From Brachybacterium avium (GTDB lineage: Bacteria > Actinomycetota > Actinomycetes > Actinomycetales > Dermabacteraceae), in NCBI RefSeq assembly GCF_002216795.1, contig NZ_CP022316.1:1302001-1366000 (forward strand): a DNA stretch of 64,000 nucleotides, written 5' to 3'. The notes below the pieces were generated by a model. The model searched no databases and was not told the DNA's origin. It worked only from the letters and a program-made list of their open reading frames with translations. Of the stretch, positions 51,255 to 59,919 are shown in pieces. Both the position numbers and the translations under genes were made by a program. Position 1 is the stretch's first letter; every line of letters begins with the position of its first letter.

Positions 51255-52376
51255 TCAGAGCTGGTGGCCCAGCTTGTACTCGCCCTGCTTCCATTCGGGC
51301 AGCTCCGCCGCCGGATCACCCTCGCGGGTGTAGGAGAAGCCGTCGGCCCCGATGGTCTGGGCCATCTCCGAGGCGTCGGTGCGCGCGATGACGGGCTGGG
51401 GGTTGCCGTCGAGGTCCAGGACCAGCGAGGCGTCGGTGTACCAGGAGGGGACCACCGGGGTGCCCCACCAGTCGCGGCGCTGGTTGTCGTGGACGTCCCA
51501 GGTGACGACGGGGTTGTCGGGGTCGCCGGTGTAGTAGTCCTGGGTGTAGATCTCGACCCGGTGGCCGTCGGGGTCGCGCAGGTAGAGGTAGAAGGCGTTG
51601 GAGACGCCGTGACGGCCGGGGCCGCGCTCGATGTGGTCGCTGCGGCGCAGTGCGCCGAGCTTGTCGCAGATGGCGAGGATGTTGTGCTTCTCGTGGGTGG
51701 CGAAGGCGACGTGGTGCATCCGCGGGCCGTCGCCGCCGGTCATGGCGGTGTCGTGCACGGTGGGCTTGCGCCGCATCCAGGCGGCGTAGGTGGTGCCGGC
51801 CTGGTCCTGGATGTCCTCGGTGACCCGGAAGCCGAGGTCCTCCATGTACGCGACCGCCTTGGGCACGTCGGGGGTGACCTGGTTGAAGTGGTCCAGGCGC
51901 ACCAGCGCCCCGGGGCCCTGCAGGTCATAGCGCCAGGCGAGGCGCTCCACGTGCCGGACGTCGAAGAAGAACTCGTAGGGGAAGCCCAGCGGGTCCTGGA
52001 CCCGCACCGAGTCGCCGATGCCCTTGGTGAAGCCCTCCGCACGGCGCTCGACGCGGCAGCCCAGCTCCTCGTAGAAGGCGACGGCGACGTCCAGCTCCTG
52101 CGGGGAGCGGACCCGGTAGGAGAAGGCGGCGACCGCAGCCACGTCCCCCTGGCGCAGCACCAGGTTGTGGTGGATGAACTCCTCGAAGCTGCGCAGGTAG
52201 ACGGTGGAATCGTCCTCCTCGGTGACGACCAGGCCCAGCACGTCCACGTAGAAGTCACGGGAGACGGCCAGGTCGGTGACCACGAGCTCCATGTAGGCGC
52301 AGCGCAGGATGTCCGGCGGCGGGGACTTCGGGGTGGGGATCCGGTCGGTGGCGGTGGGGGTCGACGGGGTGGTCAT
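51255..52376 (-). CDS. hpaD: Homoprotocatechuate (3,4-dihydroxyphenylacetate) 2,3-dioxygenase, HpaD type
   Basis: The 373-residue product is a type I extradiol dioxygenase with two vicinal-oxygen-chelate domains. The metal ligands His163, His222 and Glu275 (LDHFNQV, MHHVAFA, HRVEIYTQD) keep the spacing of H155, H214 and E267 in Brevibacterium fuscum HPCD, the well-studied Fe(II) enzyme. It opens the ring of homoprotocatechuate next to the hydroxyls to give 5-carboxymethyl-2-hydroxymuconate semialdehyde. It lies between hpaE and hpaH. The length matches HPCD. Confidence 0.95.
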   Translation of the reverse strand: MTTPSTPTATDRIPTPKSPPPDILRCAYMELVVTDLAVSRDFYVDVLGLVVTEEDDSTVYLRSFEEFIHHNLVLRQGDVAAVAAFSYRVRSPQELDVAVAFYEELGCRVERRAEGFTKGIGDSVRVQDPLGFPYEFFFDVRHVERLAWRYDLQGPGALVRLDHFNQVTPDVPKAVAYMEDLGFRVTEDIQDQAGTTYAAWMRRKPTVHDTAMTGGDGPRMHHVAFATHEKHNILAICDKLGALRRSDHIERGPGRHGVSNAFYLYLRDPDGHRVEIYTQDYYTGDPDNPVVTWDVHDNQRRDWWGTPVVPSWYTDASLVLDLDGNPQPVIARTDASEMAQTIGADGFSYTREGDPAAELPEWKQGEYKLGHQL

Positions 52377-52419
52377 GATGGCGTCCTTGCCTCTCAGGAG
52401 TGGGTGGGGCGGTGCGAGG

Positions 52420-53931
52420 TCAGTCGGCCTGGCCGAAGACGGGGTTGTGGACCTCGCCGAGGTTGATGTGCACGGCCTGCTGGTCGGTGTAGAAGTCGAT
52501 CGAGCGGTAGCCGCCCTCGTGACCCAGCCCGGAGGCCTTCACGCCGCCGAAGGGGGTGCGCAGGTCGCGCACGTTGTTCGAGTTCAGCCAGACCATCCCG
52601 GCCTCGACGCCCTGCGAGAAGTTGTGGGCGCGCTTGAGGTCGTTGGTCCAGATGTAGGCGGCGAGCCCGTACTTGGTGTCATTGGCGAGCTCGAGCGCCT
52701 CCTCGTCGGAGTCGAAGGGGGTGATCGCCACGACCGGGCCGAAGATCTCCTCCTGGAAGATCCGCGCGTCCGGCGCGACGTCGGCGAAGACGGTGGGCCG
52801 CACGAAGTTGCCCTCGGGGAACTCCTCGGGGCGGCCGCCGCCGGCGGTCAGGCGCGCCTCCTGCTTCCCGATCTCCACGTAGCTCATGACCTTCTCGTAG
52901 TGCTCGGGATGCACGATCGCGCCGACCTCGGTGGCCGGGTCCTCGGGCAGGCCCACCTTCACGCGGTCGGCCTGGGCGGAGTAGCGCTCGACGAACTCGT
53001 CGTAGATGCTGCGCTCGACGAGGATCCGCGAGCCGGCGGTGCAGCGCTCACCGTTCAGGGAGAAGACCCCGAAGACGGTCGCATCGATCGCGGTGTCCAG
53101 ATCCGCATCGGCGAAGACCACGGCCGGGGACTTCCCGCCCAGCTCCATCGAGAGGCCCTTCAGCCAGGGTGCGGCGTTGGCGAAGATCAGCTTCCCGGTG
53201 CCGGATTCGCCGGTGAAGGAGATCAGCGGGACATCGGGATGCTTGACCAGCGAGTCGCCGGCATACCCCTCCTCGCCGAAGCCGTGGACGATGTTGACCA
53301 CGCCCGCCGGGACCCCGGCCTCCTCGAAGATGCCGGGCCACAGCGAGGCCGACAGCGGCGTGAACTCCGCGGGCTTGAGCACCAGGGTGTTGCCGGTGGC
53401 GAGCGCGGGCGCCAGCTTCCAGGACTCGAGCATGAACGGGGTGTTCCACGGCGTGATCAGGCCCGCGACGCCGATCGGCTTGCGGTTGACGTAGTTGGCC
53501 TGCCGGCCGGGGACCTTGAAGGCATCGTCGTGCTGGGCCACGATCAGGTCCGCGAAGAAGCGGAAGTTCTCGGCGGCGCGGCGTGCCTGGCCGAGCGCCT
53601 GGGTGATCGGCAGCCCGGTGTCGAAGCACTCCATCGCGGCGAGCTCCTCGCCGCGGGACTCGACGACGTCGGCGATCCGGTTCAGGATCCGCGAGCGCTC
53701 CCGCGGCAGCAGGTGCGGCCAGGGACCGGTCTCGAAGGCATCCTTCGCGGCCGTGACGGCAGCGTCGATATCGGCGACCTTGCCGGAAGCCGCTTTCAGA
53801 TAGGGCTGATTGGAGACGGGGTCGAGCACGTCGAAGGTGTCGCCGTCGAGGGAGTCGACGTGCGCGCCGCCGATGAAGTGCTGGATCTTCGCGGGCAGGT
53901 TCGCGGGCTTGGTGGCGGTGGGGATGGCCAT
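52420..53931 (-). CDS. hpaE: 5-carboxymethyl-2-hydroxymuconate semialdehyde dehydrogenase, HpaE type
   Basis: The 503-residue product is a typical aldehyde dehydrogenase: PWNTPFMLESWK, FTGESGTGK, the general base in MELGGKSP and the nucleophile Cys in NGERCTAGSR. Close position to hpaD and the sequence type point to the semialdehyde made by HpaD as substrate. AAGGAG lies 4 nt before the ATG at 53931. First enzyme gene after the GntR gene in the minus-strand operon. Confidence 0.93.
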   Translation of the reverse strand: MAIPTATKPANLPAKIQHFIGGAHVDSLDGDTFDVLDPVSNQPYLKAASGKVADIDAAVTAAKDAFETGPWPHLLPRERSRILNRIADVVESRGEELAAMECFDTGLPITQALGQARRAAENFRFFADLIVAQHDDAFKVPGRQANYVNRKPIGVAGLITPWNTPFMLESWKLAPALATGNTLVLKPAEFTPLSASLWPGIFEEAGVPAGVVNIVHGFGEEGYAGDSLVKHPDVPLISFTGESGTGKLIFANAAPWLKGLSMELGGKSPAVVFADADLDTAIDATVFGVFSLNGERCTAGSRILVERSIYDEFVERYSAQADRVKVGLPEDPATEVGAIVHPEHYEKVMSYVEIGKQEARLTAGGGRPEEFPEGNFVRPTVFADVAPDARIFQEEIFGPVVAITPFDSDEEALELANDTKYGLAAYIWTNDLKRAHNFSQGVEAGMVWLNSNNVRDLRTPFGGVKASGLGHEGGYRSIDFYTDQQAVHINLGEVHNPVFGQAD

Positions 53932-53975
53932 GATGCTCCTTGCGCGGTGGGTGGGATATTCGGGTGCCGACGGGG

Positions 53976-54683
53976 TCACGGGGCCGACGGGGAGGTCGGG
54001 GCGCCGGGCTCCCCCAGGTCGAGGTAGGCGGACAGGGTGCGGCCCCGGTGCATGCGGCAGGCGTGCTCGACGCCGTCCGGCGTCGCCCCGGCCTCGATGA
54101 GGTCGAGGATGTGCTCGTGCTCGCGGACGGACTCCGGGGCCCGGCCGGGGATGAAGGTGAAGGTGGAGTCGCGCAGGTGGCCGAGCCGTGACCATTCGGC
54201 CTCGGTGAGGTCGACCAGGTGCTGGTTGGGGCAGGCGCGGTAGAGCAGGGCGTGGAACTGCTGGTTCAGCGCCGTGAACATGTGCGCGTCGAAGTGCTCG
54301 AGGCTGCCCCGCATCACCTCGTTCAGCTCGCGGGCGCGGCGCAGGGTCTCGGCGTCGAGGTGGGCGGCGGCCCGGCTGATCGCGGCGGATTCGAGGACCG
54401 CCAGGGCGTCCATCGCCTCCTCGTAGCCGGTGCGGTCGATCATGCCGACCCGGGCACCGATGTTGCGCTCGAACACCACCAGCCCCTCGGCCTCGAGCCG
54501 GCGCACCGCCTCGCGGACCGGGACCACGCTCATGCCGAGCTCCTTCCCGATCGCAGACAGCACCAGGCGGTAGCCCGGGGTGAACTCCTGGCGCAGGATC
54601 CGCTCCCGCACCCAGTCGTAGGCCTGCTGCGACTTGCTCACCGCCGAGGCGGCGGGCCGCTCGCTCAGCGCTCGCGTCGCCAT
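53976..54683 (-). CDS. GntR-family regulator (FCD subfamily) of the hpa cluster
   Basis: The 235-residue product has an N-terminal winged helix (QQAYDWVRERILRQEFTPG, VVPVREAVRRLEAEGLV) and an all-helical FCD effector domain with metal-ligand-type Asp and His residues (HFDAHMFTALNQQFHALLY; HACRMHRG). It lies inside the minus-strand hpa operon, overlapping the FAH-RraA gene end by 19 bp. The palindrome CGTATACG in both hpa-cluster promoter regions is its likely operator; FCD regulators of this sort usually bind GTATAC-type sites and release them on binding a pathway acid. Confidence 0.9.
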   Translation of the reverse strand: MATRALSERPAASAVSKSQQAYDWVRERILRQEFTPGYRLVLSAIGKELGMSVVPVREAVRRLEAEGLVVFERNIGARVGMIDRTGYEEAMDALAVLESAAISRAAAHLDAETLRRARELNEVMRGSLEHFDAHMFTALNQQFHALLYRACPNQHLVDLTEAEWSRLGHLRDSTFTFIPGRAPESVREHEHILDLIEAGATPDGVEHACRMHRGRTLSAYLDLGEPGAPTSPSAP

Positions 54684-56196
54684 GCCGCGTACCGCGCCTT
54701 CCATGCCTCGTTCATCGGGAACAGCCCCTCGATGGCCTCGCCCTCGGCGATGCGCGCGGCGATCCACTCATCGCGCTCCTCGTTCTCGAGGGTCGCCTCG
54801 ACGATCTCGTCGAGCACGGCCGAGGGGATGACGACCAGTCCGTCGGAGTCGCCGACGATCACATCGCCCGGCAGCACGGTCGCGCCGCCGCAGGCGACGG
54901 CGACGTCGCTGTCCCAGGGGACGTGCTTGCGGCCCAGCACCGAGGGGTGGGCCCCGGCGGAGAAGGCGGTCAGGCCGATCTCGGCGACCGCCTCGTAGTC
55001 GCGGATGGCGCCGTCGGTGACGACCCCGGCGGCGCCGCGCTGCCTGGCGCGCAGCGCGAGGATGTCGCCGAGGGTGCCGGCGCCGGCGTCGCCCCGGGCC
55101 TCGATGACGATGACCTCGCCCTCGCCGACGCTGTCGAAGACCTGCTTCTGCATGTTGAACCCGCCGCCGTGGGAGGCGAACAGGTCCTCGCGGGTGGGGA
55201 CGAAGCGGAGGGTCTTCGCGGTGCCGACGAGCTTGCGCTCGGGATGCATCGGCCGGAGCCCGTCCAGGAGGCAGTGGTGCAGGCCGCGATTGCGCAGGGC
55301 GGCGCTGAGCCCGGCGACCGGGGCCGCCTCGAGCTTCTCCCGCTGAGCGGGGCTGAGCACGAAGCGCTCGGGGCTGCCGGCAGCGGTGGCATCGGCGGCG
55401 CCCTCCCCGCGACCGGCGGCAGACCCGCCGCCTCGCGGGATCCCCAGGCCTCCTCCCGCTGGGTGTCGTCGACCGCGGGCAGCGAACCGAGCGCCGGGTC
55501 GAAGGGCACATGGCTCTGCGCGATCGTGGTGCGCAGCCGGCCCGAGGTGGGGGCGCCGGGGGCGGTGGGGGCGTCGACCTCGACCTCCACCACAGCGCCG
55601 GGGCCGACGACGGAGGAGCCGGCCGGGGTGCCGGTGAGGATCACGTCGCCCCGCTCGAGGGTGAGGTGCTGGGAGAGGTCGGCGACGAACTGGGCCAGCG
55701 GGAACAGCAGGGTGTCCGTCGTGTCGTCCTGCGCGAGCTCGCCGTCGACCCAGGTGCGCACGCGCAGGGCGGCGGGGTCGATCGTGCGGGCATCGAGCAG
55801 CTCCGGCCCGAGCGGGGTGAAGCCGTCCACCCCCTTGTTGCGCAGGTTCGAGCCCTTGTCGTTCTTGCGCAGGTCGTAGACCCCGAAGTCGTTGGCGGCG
55901 GTCACCCAGCCCACGTGGTCCCAGGCCTCCTCGAGGCTCACGTGGCGGGCGGGGGTGCCGATCACCAGCGCGATCTCGCCCTCGAAGGCGAGCAGCTCAG
56001 TGCCGGCGGGGCGCTCGAGAGTGCCTCCGGTGCCCGCCACGGAGCTGCCGGGCTTGAGGAAGTAGGAGGGGGCGGCGGGGCGGCGGCCGCGCTGATCGGC
56101 GCGCGAAGCGTAGGCCAGGTGCACCGCGATGATCTTCCCGGGGCTCTCCGGCAGGGCGGCGAACCGACGGTCGGCGGGGTCGAGAGGGTGGGTCAT
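54665..56196 (-). pseudogene. FAH-domain isomerase/decarboxylase fused to an RraA-like domain (HpaG role), interrupted by a 1-base deletion
   Basis: Read with one added base this is a single 510-residue protein. Residues 1-265 are a fumarylacetoacetate-hydrolase domain (FEGEIALVIGTPA, TAANDFGVYDLR, VILTGTPAGSS). Residues about 285-510 are an RraA-like domain (GGFNMQKQVFD, VVTDGAIRDYEA, VIVGDSDGLVVIPS). As given the first frame goes off at a GGGG run (CCCC at 55405-55408); an extra G joins VAG to EGAADATAAG and leads straight into the RraA frame. The RraA part has no ribosome-binding site of its own at GTG 55360, which supports a fusion. The usual HpaG has two FAH domains and does decarboxylation plus isomerisation; here RraA may take one of these. 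GAGGAG precedes the ATG. Confidence 0.8.
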
Positions 56197-56240
56197 CATG
56201 CTCCTCGCTGGCGACATTGCTCTTGCGGAATATTTGAAAG

Positions 56241-56248
56241 CGTATACG
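56241..56248. promoter_or_regulatory. CGTATACG palindrome, candidate GntR operator (divergent hpa/MHS promoter)
   Basis: The perfect 8-bp palindrome lies in the 165-bp gap between the FAH-RraA gene (minus) and the MHS transporter gene (plus). The same sequence is found in the gap before the flavin monooxygenase gene. The neighbouring FCD-type GntR protein is the likely binder. Confidence 0.6.
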
Positions 56249-56361
56249 ATGTTCCACATTGCGGCAAGGGCCCGGGGATCAGCACAGGCCCCTCCCCACC
56301 GGAGCTCCCGCCGAGCCGCACCGCACAAGACATCGTCGTCTGAGGTTCCTGGAGAACAGCA

Positions 56362-57786
56362 ATGCAGAGCACCAACTCCCGCCCACCCGGCACCCCCTCC
56401 GCCGGCCTCGGCAGTGCGTCCCCGACCGAGCACGCCACCACCGCCGCCGAGCGCCGCCGCGTCACCATGGCGACCGTCATCGGCACCACGGTCGAGTGGT
56501 ACGACTACTTCATCTACGCCTCCGCCGTGGGCATCGTCTTCGGAGAGCTCTTCTTCTCCGGGCTCGGCGAGAACTCGGTGATCCTCGGCTTCGCCACCGT
56601 GGGCGTGAGCTTCCTGTTCCGCCCGCTGGGCGCCTTCCTCGCCGGCCACTACGGCGACAGGATCGGGCGCAAGGCGATCCTGATGATCACGCTGATCATG
56701 ATGGGCGCGGGCACGGCCCTGATCGGCCTGCTGCCCACCTACGACACGATCGGCATGGCGGCGCCGATCATCCTGGTGATCCTGCGCTGCATCCAGGGCA
56801 TCTCCGCCGGTGGCGAATGGGGCGGGGCCGCCCTGCTCTCCGTCGAGCACGCCCCCACGAACAAGCGCGGGATCATGGGCTCCGCACCGCAGATCGGGGT
56901 GCCGCTGGGGCTGCTGGCCGCCTCCGGCGTGATGGCCCTGATGACCCAGATCGCGCCGGGAGAGGCCTTCCTGGCCTGGGGCTGGCGGGTGCCCTTCCTG
57001 CTCTCGGTGGTGCTGATCGGGGTGGGCTACTACGTGCGCCGCAACGTCGAGGAGAGCCCGGTCTTCGCCGAGATCGCCGAGCGCAAGCAGGAGACGAAGA
57101 CCCCGATCGTCGTGCTGTTCCAGAAGTACGGCCTGGTGGTGCTCGTCGCCGCACTGGTGTTCGCCGGCAACAACGCCGTGGGCTACATGACCACCGGCGG
57201 GTTCATCCAGCGCTACACCACCGACCCCGACGGACCGATCGCCATGGAGGCCGGTCCGGTGCTGTGGATCGTCACCGCCTCGGCCGTGTTCTGGCTGTTC
57301 TCGACCCTCGCCGCCGGAGCGATCTGCGACCGGCTGGGCCGCCGCACCACGTACATCCTGGGCTGGGCGCTGCTCGGCATCGGCGTGCTGGCCCTGTTCC
57401 CGCTGGTCAACCAGGCCTCCCTGGGCACCCTCTTCGTGGCGCTGGCCTTCCTCAGCATCGGGCTGGGCTTCACCTACGGCCCGCAGGCGGCGCTGTACAC
57501 CGAGCTGTTCCCGGCCTCGGTGCGCTTCTCCGGGGTCTCGATCTCCTACGCCCTGGGCTCGATCGTCGGCGGCGCCTTCGCCCCCACCATCGCGGCCGCA
57601 CTGGTCTCCGCGACCGGCTCGACCGAATCCGTGACCATCTACCTGCTGGGCATGGTGCTCATCGGCCTGGTCGCCACCCTGGTCCTGCGGGATCGCAGCG
57701 GGATCCCGCTGGGCCCCGAGCACGAGGCCGAGCAGCGGGTCAATCCGCTGCGCGGCACCTCCACCGCGGTCCCCGTGCTCGAGTGA
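56362..57786 (+). CDS. MHS-family (metabolite:H+ symporter) transporter, probably aromatic acid uptake
   Basis: The 474-residue product has twelve spans and the MHS signature: TVEWYDYFIYASAVGIVF at the start, HYGDRIGRKAIL in loop 2-3, GISAGGEWGGAALL and ELFPASVRFSGVSISY. Relatives carry shikimate, alpha-ketoglutarate, proline/betaine and aromatic acids. Position beside the hpa enzymes suggests hydroxyphenylacetate or a similar acid. GGAG lies 7 nt before the ATG. It is divergent from the FAH-RraA operon. Confidence 0.92.
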   Translation: MQSTNSRPPGTPSAGLGSASPTEHATTAAERRRVTMATVIGTTVEWYDYFIYASAVGIVFGELFFSGLGENSVILGFATVGVSFLFRPLGAFLAGHYGDRIGRKAILMITLIMMGAGTALIGLLPTYDTIGMAAPIILVILRCIQGISAGGEWGGAALLSVEHAPTNKRGIMGSAPQIGVPLGLLAASGVMALMTQIAPGEAFLAWGWRVPFLLSVVLIGVGYYVRRNVEESPVFAEIAERKQETKTPIVVLFQKYGLVVLVAALVFAGNNAVGYMTTGGFIQRYTTDPDGPIAMEAGPVLWIVTASAVFWLFSTLAAGAICDRLGRRTTYILGWALLGIGVLALFPLVNQASLGTLFVALAFLSIGLGFTYGPQAALYTELFPASVRFSGVSISYALGSIVGGAFAPTIAAALVSATGSTESVTIYLLGMVLIGLVATLVLRDRSGIPLGPEHEAEQRVNPLRGTSTAVPVLE

Positions 57787-57854
57787 CCCGCCCCCGAAGC
57801 GGCGCCGACGGGACCCTCACCACCGCCCGTCGGCACCGCTTCGGTAATCCGATG

Positions 57855-57864
57855 TCGTATACGA
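57855..57864. promoter_or_regulatory. TCGTATACGA palindrome, candidate GntR operator before the monooxygenase gene
   Basis: A perfect 10-bp palindrome in the 153-bp gap after the MHS gene, 76 bp before the monooxygenase start. It contains the CGTATACG found at 56241. Confidence 0.6.
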
Positions 57865-57939
57865 CCCATGCAGGGTGTGTCGGCACCGCCGCCCCACTCC
57901 CCCTCCACGTCACTCTCCAGCTCCAGGAAAGGCAGAACG

Positions 57940-59874
57940 ATGCAGTTCCACCACCACGGGTACCTCTCGACCGAGCCGCGGGTCGCCGCGGCCGCCGGCA
58001 CCGGGACGGAGCGGCCCGCTGAGCTCCCCGACACCATGGACGTGCTGATCGTCGGCTCCGGACCGGCCGGCGTGATCGCCGCCGCGCAGCTCTCCCAGTA
58101 CCCGGACGTCCACACCCGCATCATCGAGCGCCGGCCGGGCCGGCTCGAGCTCGGCCAGGCCGACGGCATCCAGGCCCGCTCGGTGGAGACCTTCCAGGCC
58201 TTCGGCTTCGCCGAGCGGATCACCGCCGAGGCCTACCGGATCACCGAGATGAACTTCTGGGCCCCGGATCCGCAGAATCCGCAGAACATCATCCGCACCT
58301 CCCGCACCGATGACGACGTCCGCGGGGTCAGCGAGTTCCCGCATCTGATCGTCAACCAGGCACGGGTGCTGGACTACTACCTCGAGGCCGCGCAGCGCGG
58401 CCCGGCCCGCATCGAACCCGACTACGGCTGGGAGTTCACCGGCGAGCTCACCGTCACCGAGGGCGCGGAGCACCCGGTCGCGGTGACCCTGCGCCGCACC
58501 GCGGGTCCGGACGAGGGCGCCGAGCGGACCGTGCGTGCGAAGTACGTCTACGGCTGCGACGGCGCCCACTCGCGGGTGCGCAAGGCGCTGGGCTGCACGA
58601 TGAAGGGTGACAAGGCGCTGCACGCCTGGGGCGTCATGGACGTCCTGTACGACACGGACTTCCCCGACATCCGCACCAAGTGCGCGATCCAGTCCCACGA
58701 CGGCGGCAGCATCCTGCTGATCCCCCGCGAGGGCGGCTACCTGATCCGGCTGTACGTGGATCTCGGCACGGTCGCGGAGGACGACGGCGGTCAGGTGCGT
58801 CAGACCCCGATGGAGACCGTGGTCGCGAAGGCCAACGAGATCCTCCACCCGTACACGATCGAGGTGCGGGACGTGGCCTGGAGCAGCATCTACGAGGTGG
58901 GCCACCGGCTCACCGACCGCTTCGACGACGTGCTGCCCGAGGACCGCGGCACCCGCACCCCGCGGGTGTTCATCGCGGGCGACGCCTGCCACACCCACTC
59001 CGCCAAGGCGGGCCAAGGCATGAACGTGTCCATGCAGGACGGCTTCAACCTGGCCTGGAAGCTGGGCCAGGTGCTCACCGGGCGCAGCCCCGCCTCGCTG
59101 CTGGACACCTACTCCGCCGAGCGCCAGGTGGTCGCGAAGGACCTCATCGACTTCGACCGCGAGTGGTCCTCGCTGATGGCCAAGAAGCCCGAGGAACTCG
59201 GCTCCCCGGACGAGGTCGCCGAGTACTACGTGCGCACCAGCGAGTTCCCGGCCGGCTTCATGACCGAGTACGCCGACTCGATGATCACCCGCGAAGGGGT
59301 CGGCCAGGAGCTCGCCACCGGCTACCCGATCGGCAAGCGGTTCAAGTCCGAGCGGGTGGTGCGGGTCAGCGACGCCAACCCCCTCCACCTCGGGCACCAT
59401 GCGCGGGCCGACGGCCGCTGGCGCATCTACGCCTTCGCCGACTCTGCCGCGCCATCGGCGGCCGACTCCCCGCTGCGCCGCTGGGCGCAGTGGATGCTGG
59501 AGGCGCTCGACTCCCCCGTCGCGGTGCACACCCCGACGGGCGCCGACCTCGATGCACTGTTCGACATCAAGGTGATCTATCAGCAGGGACACCACGAGTT
59601 CGAGGTCACCGACGCCCCGGAGATCTTCCGCTCGCGCAGCGGGCCGTTCCAGCTCACCGACTACGAGCGGGTCTTCGCCACCGACCGTCGTGACCCCGAG
59701 CTCTTCGATCCGGTGGACATCTTCGCCACCCGCGGCATCTCGCGGGACGGCGCCGTGGTGGTGGTGCGTCCCGACCAGTACGTCGCCGGGATCTTCCCCT
59801 TGACCGACACCGCAGGACTGGCAGAGTTCTTCCGTGGGCACCTGCTGCCGGCCGACGGGGCGACCGCGCCATGA
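57940..59874 (+). CDS. FAD-dependent aromatic monooxygenase (PheA/MobA type)
   Basis: The 644-residue product has an N-terminal FAD-binding fold (VLIVGSGPAGVIAA), the second FAD motif RVFIAGDACHTHSAKAGQGMN (quoted in outline; GDACHTH) and a thioredoxin-like C-terminal domain (about 490-640) of the phenol hydroxylase/3-hydroxybenzoate 4-hydroxylase group. The length fits MobA (about 640 residues). It would hydroxylate a monohydroxy aromatic acid ortho to the existing hydroxyl. Because the following steps use homoprotocatechuate, a hydroxyphenylacetate is the likely substrate; no HpaBC-type two-component hydroxylase is present. GGAAAGG precedes the ATG. Co-transcribed with the dehydrogenase gene 45 bp downstream. 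Confidence 0.88.
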   Translation: MQFHHHGYLSTEPRVAAAAGTGTERPAELPDTMDVLIVGSGPAGVIAAAQLSQYPDVHTRIIERRPGRLELGQADGIQARSVETFQAFGFAERITAEAYRITEMNFWAPDPQNPQNIIRTSRTDDDVRGVSEFPHLIVNQARVLDYYLEAAQRGPARIEPDYGWEFTGELTVTEGAEHPVAVTLRRTAGPDEGAERTVRAKYVYGCDGAHSRVRKALGCTMKGDKALHAWGVMDVLYDTDFPDIRTKCAIQSHDGGSILLIPREGGYLIRLYVDLGTVAEDDGGQVRQTPMETVVAKANEILHPYTIEVRDVAWSSIYEVGHRLTDRFDDVLPEDRGTRTPRVFIAGDACHTHSAKAGQGMNVSMQDGFNLAWKLGQVLTGRSPASLLDTYSAERQVVAKDLIDFDREWSSLMAKKPEELGSPDEVAEYYVRTSEFPAGFMTEYADSMITREGVGQELATGYPIGKRFKSERVVRVSDANPLHLGHHARADGRWRIYAFADSAAPSAADSPLRRWAQWMLEALDSPVAVHTPTGADLDALFDIKVIYQQGHHEFEVTDAPEIFRSRSGPFQLTDYERVFATDRRDPELFDPVDIFATRGISRDGAVVVVRPDQYVAGIFPLTDTAGLAEFFRGHLLPADGATAP

Positions 59875-59919
59875 GCACCATCTCGACCACCACCCGAGCA
59901 CGACACCGCGAGGAGAGCC

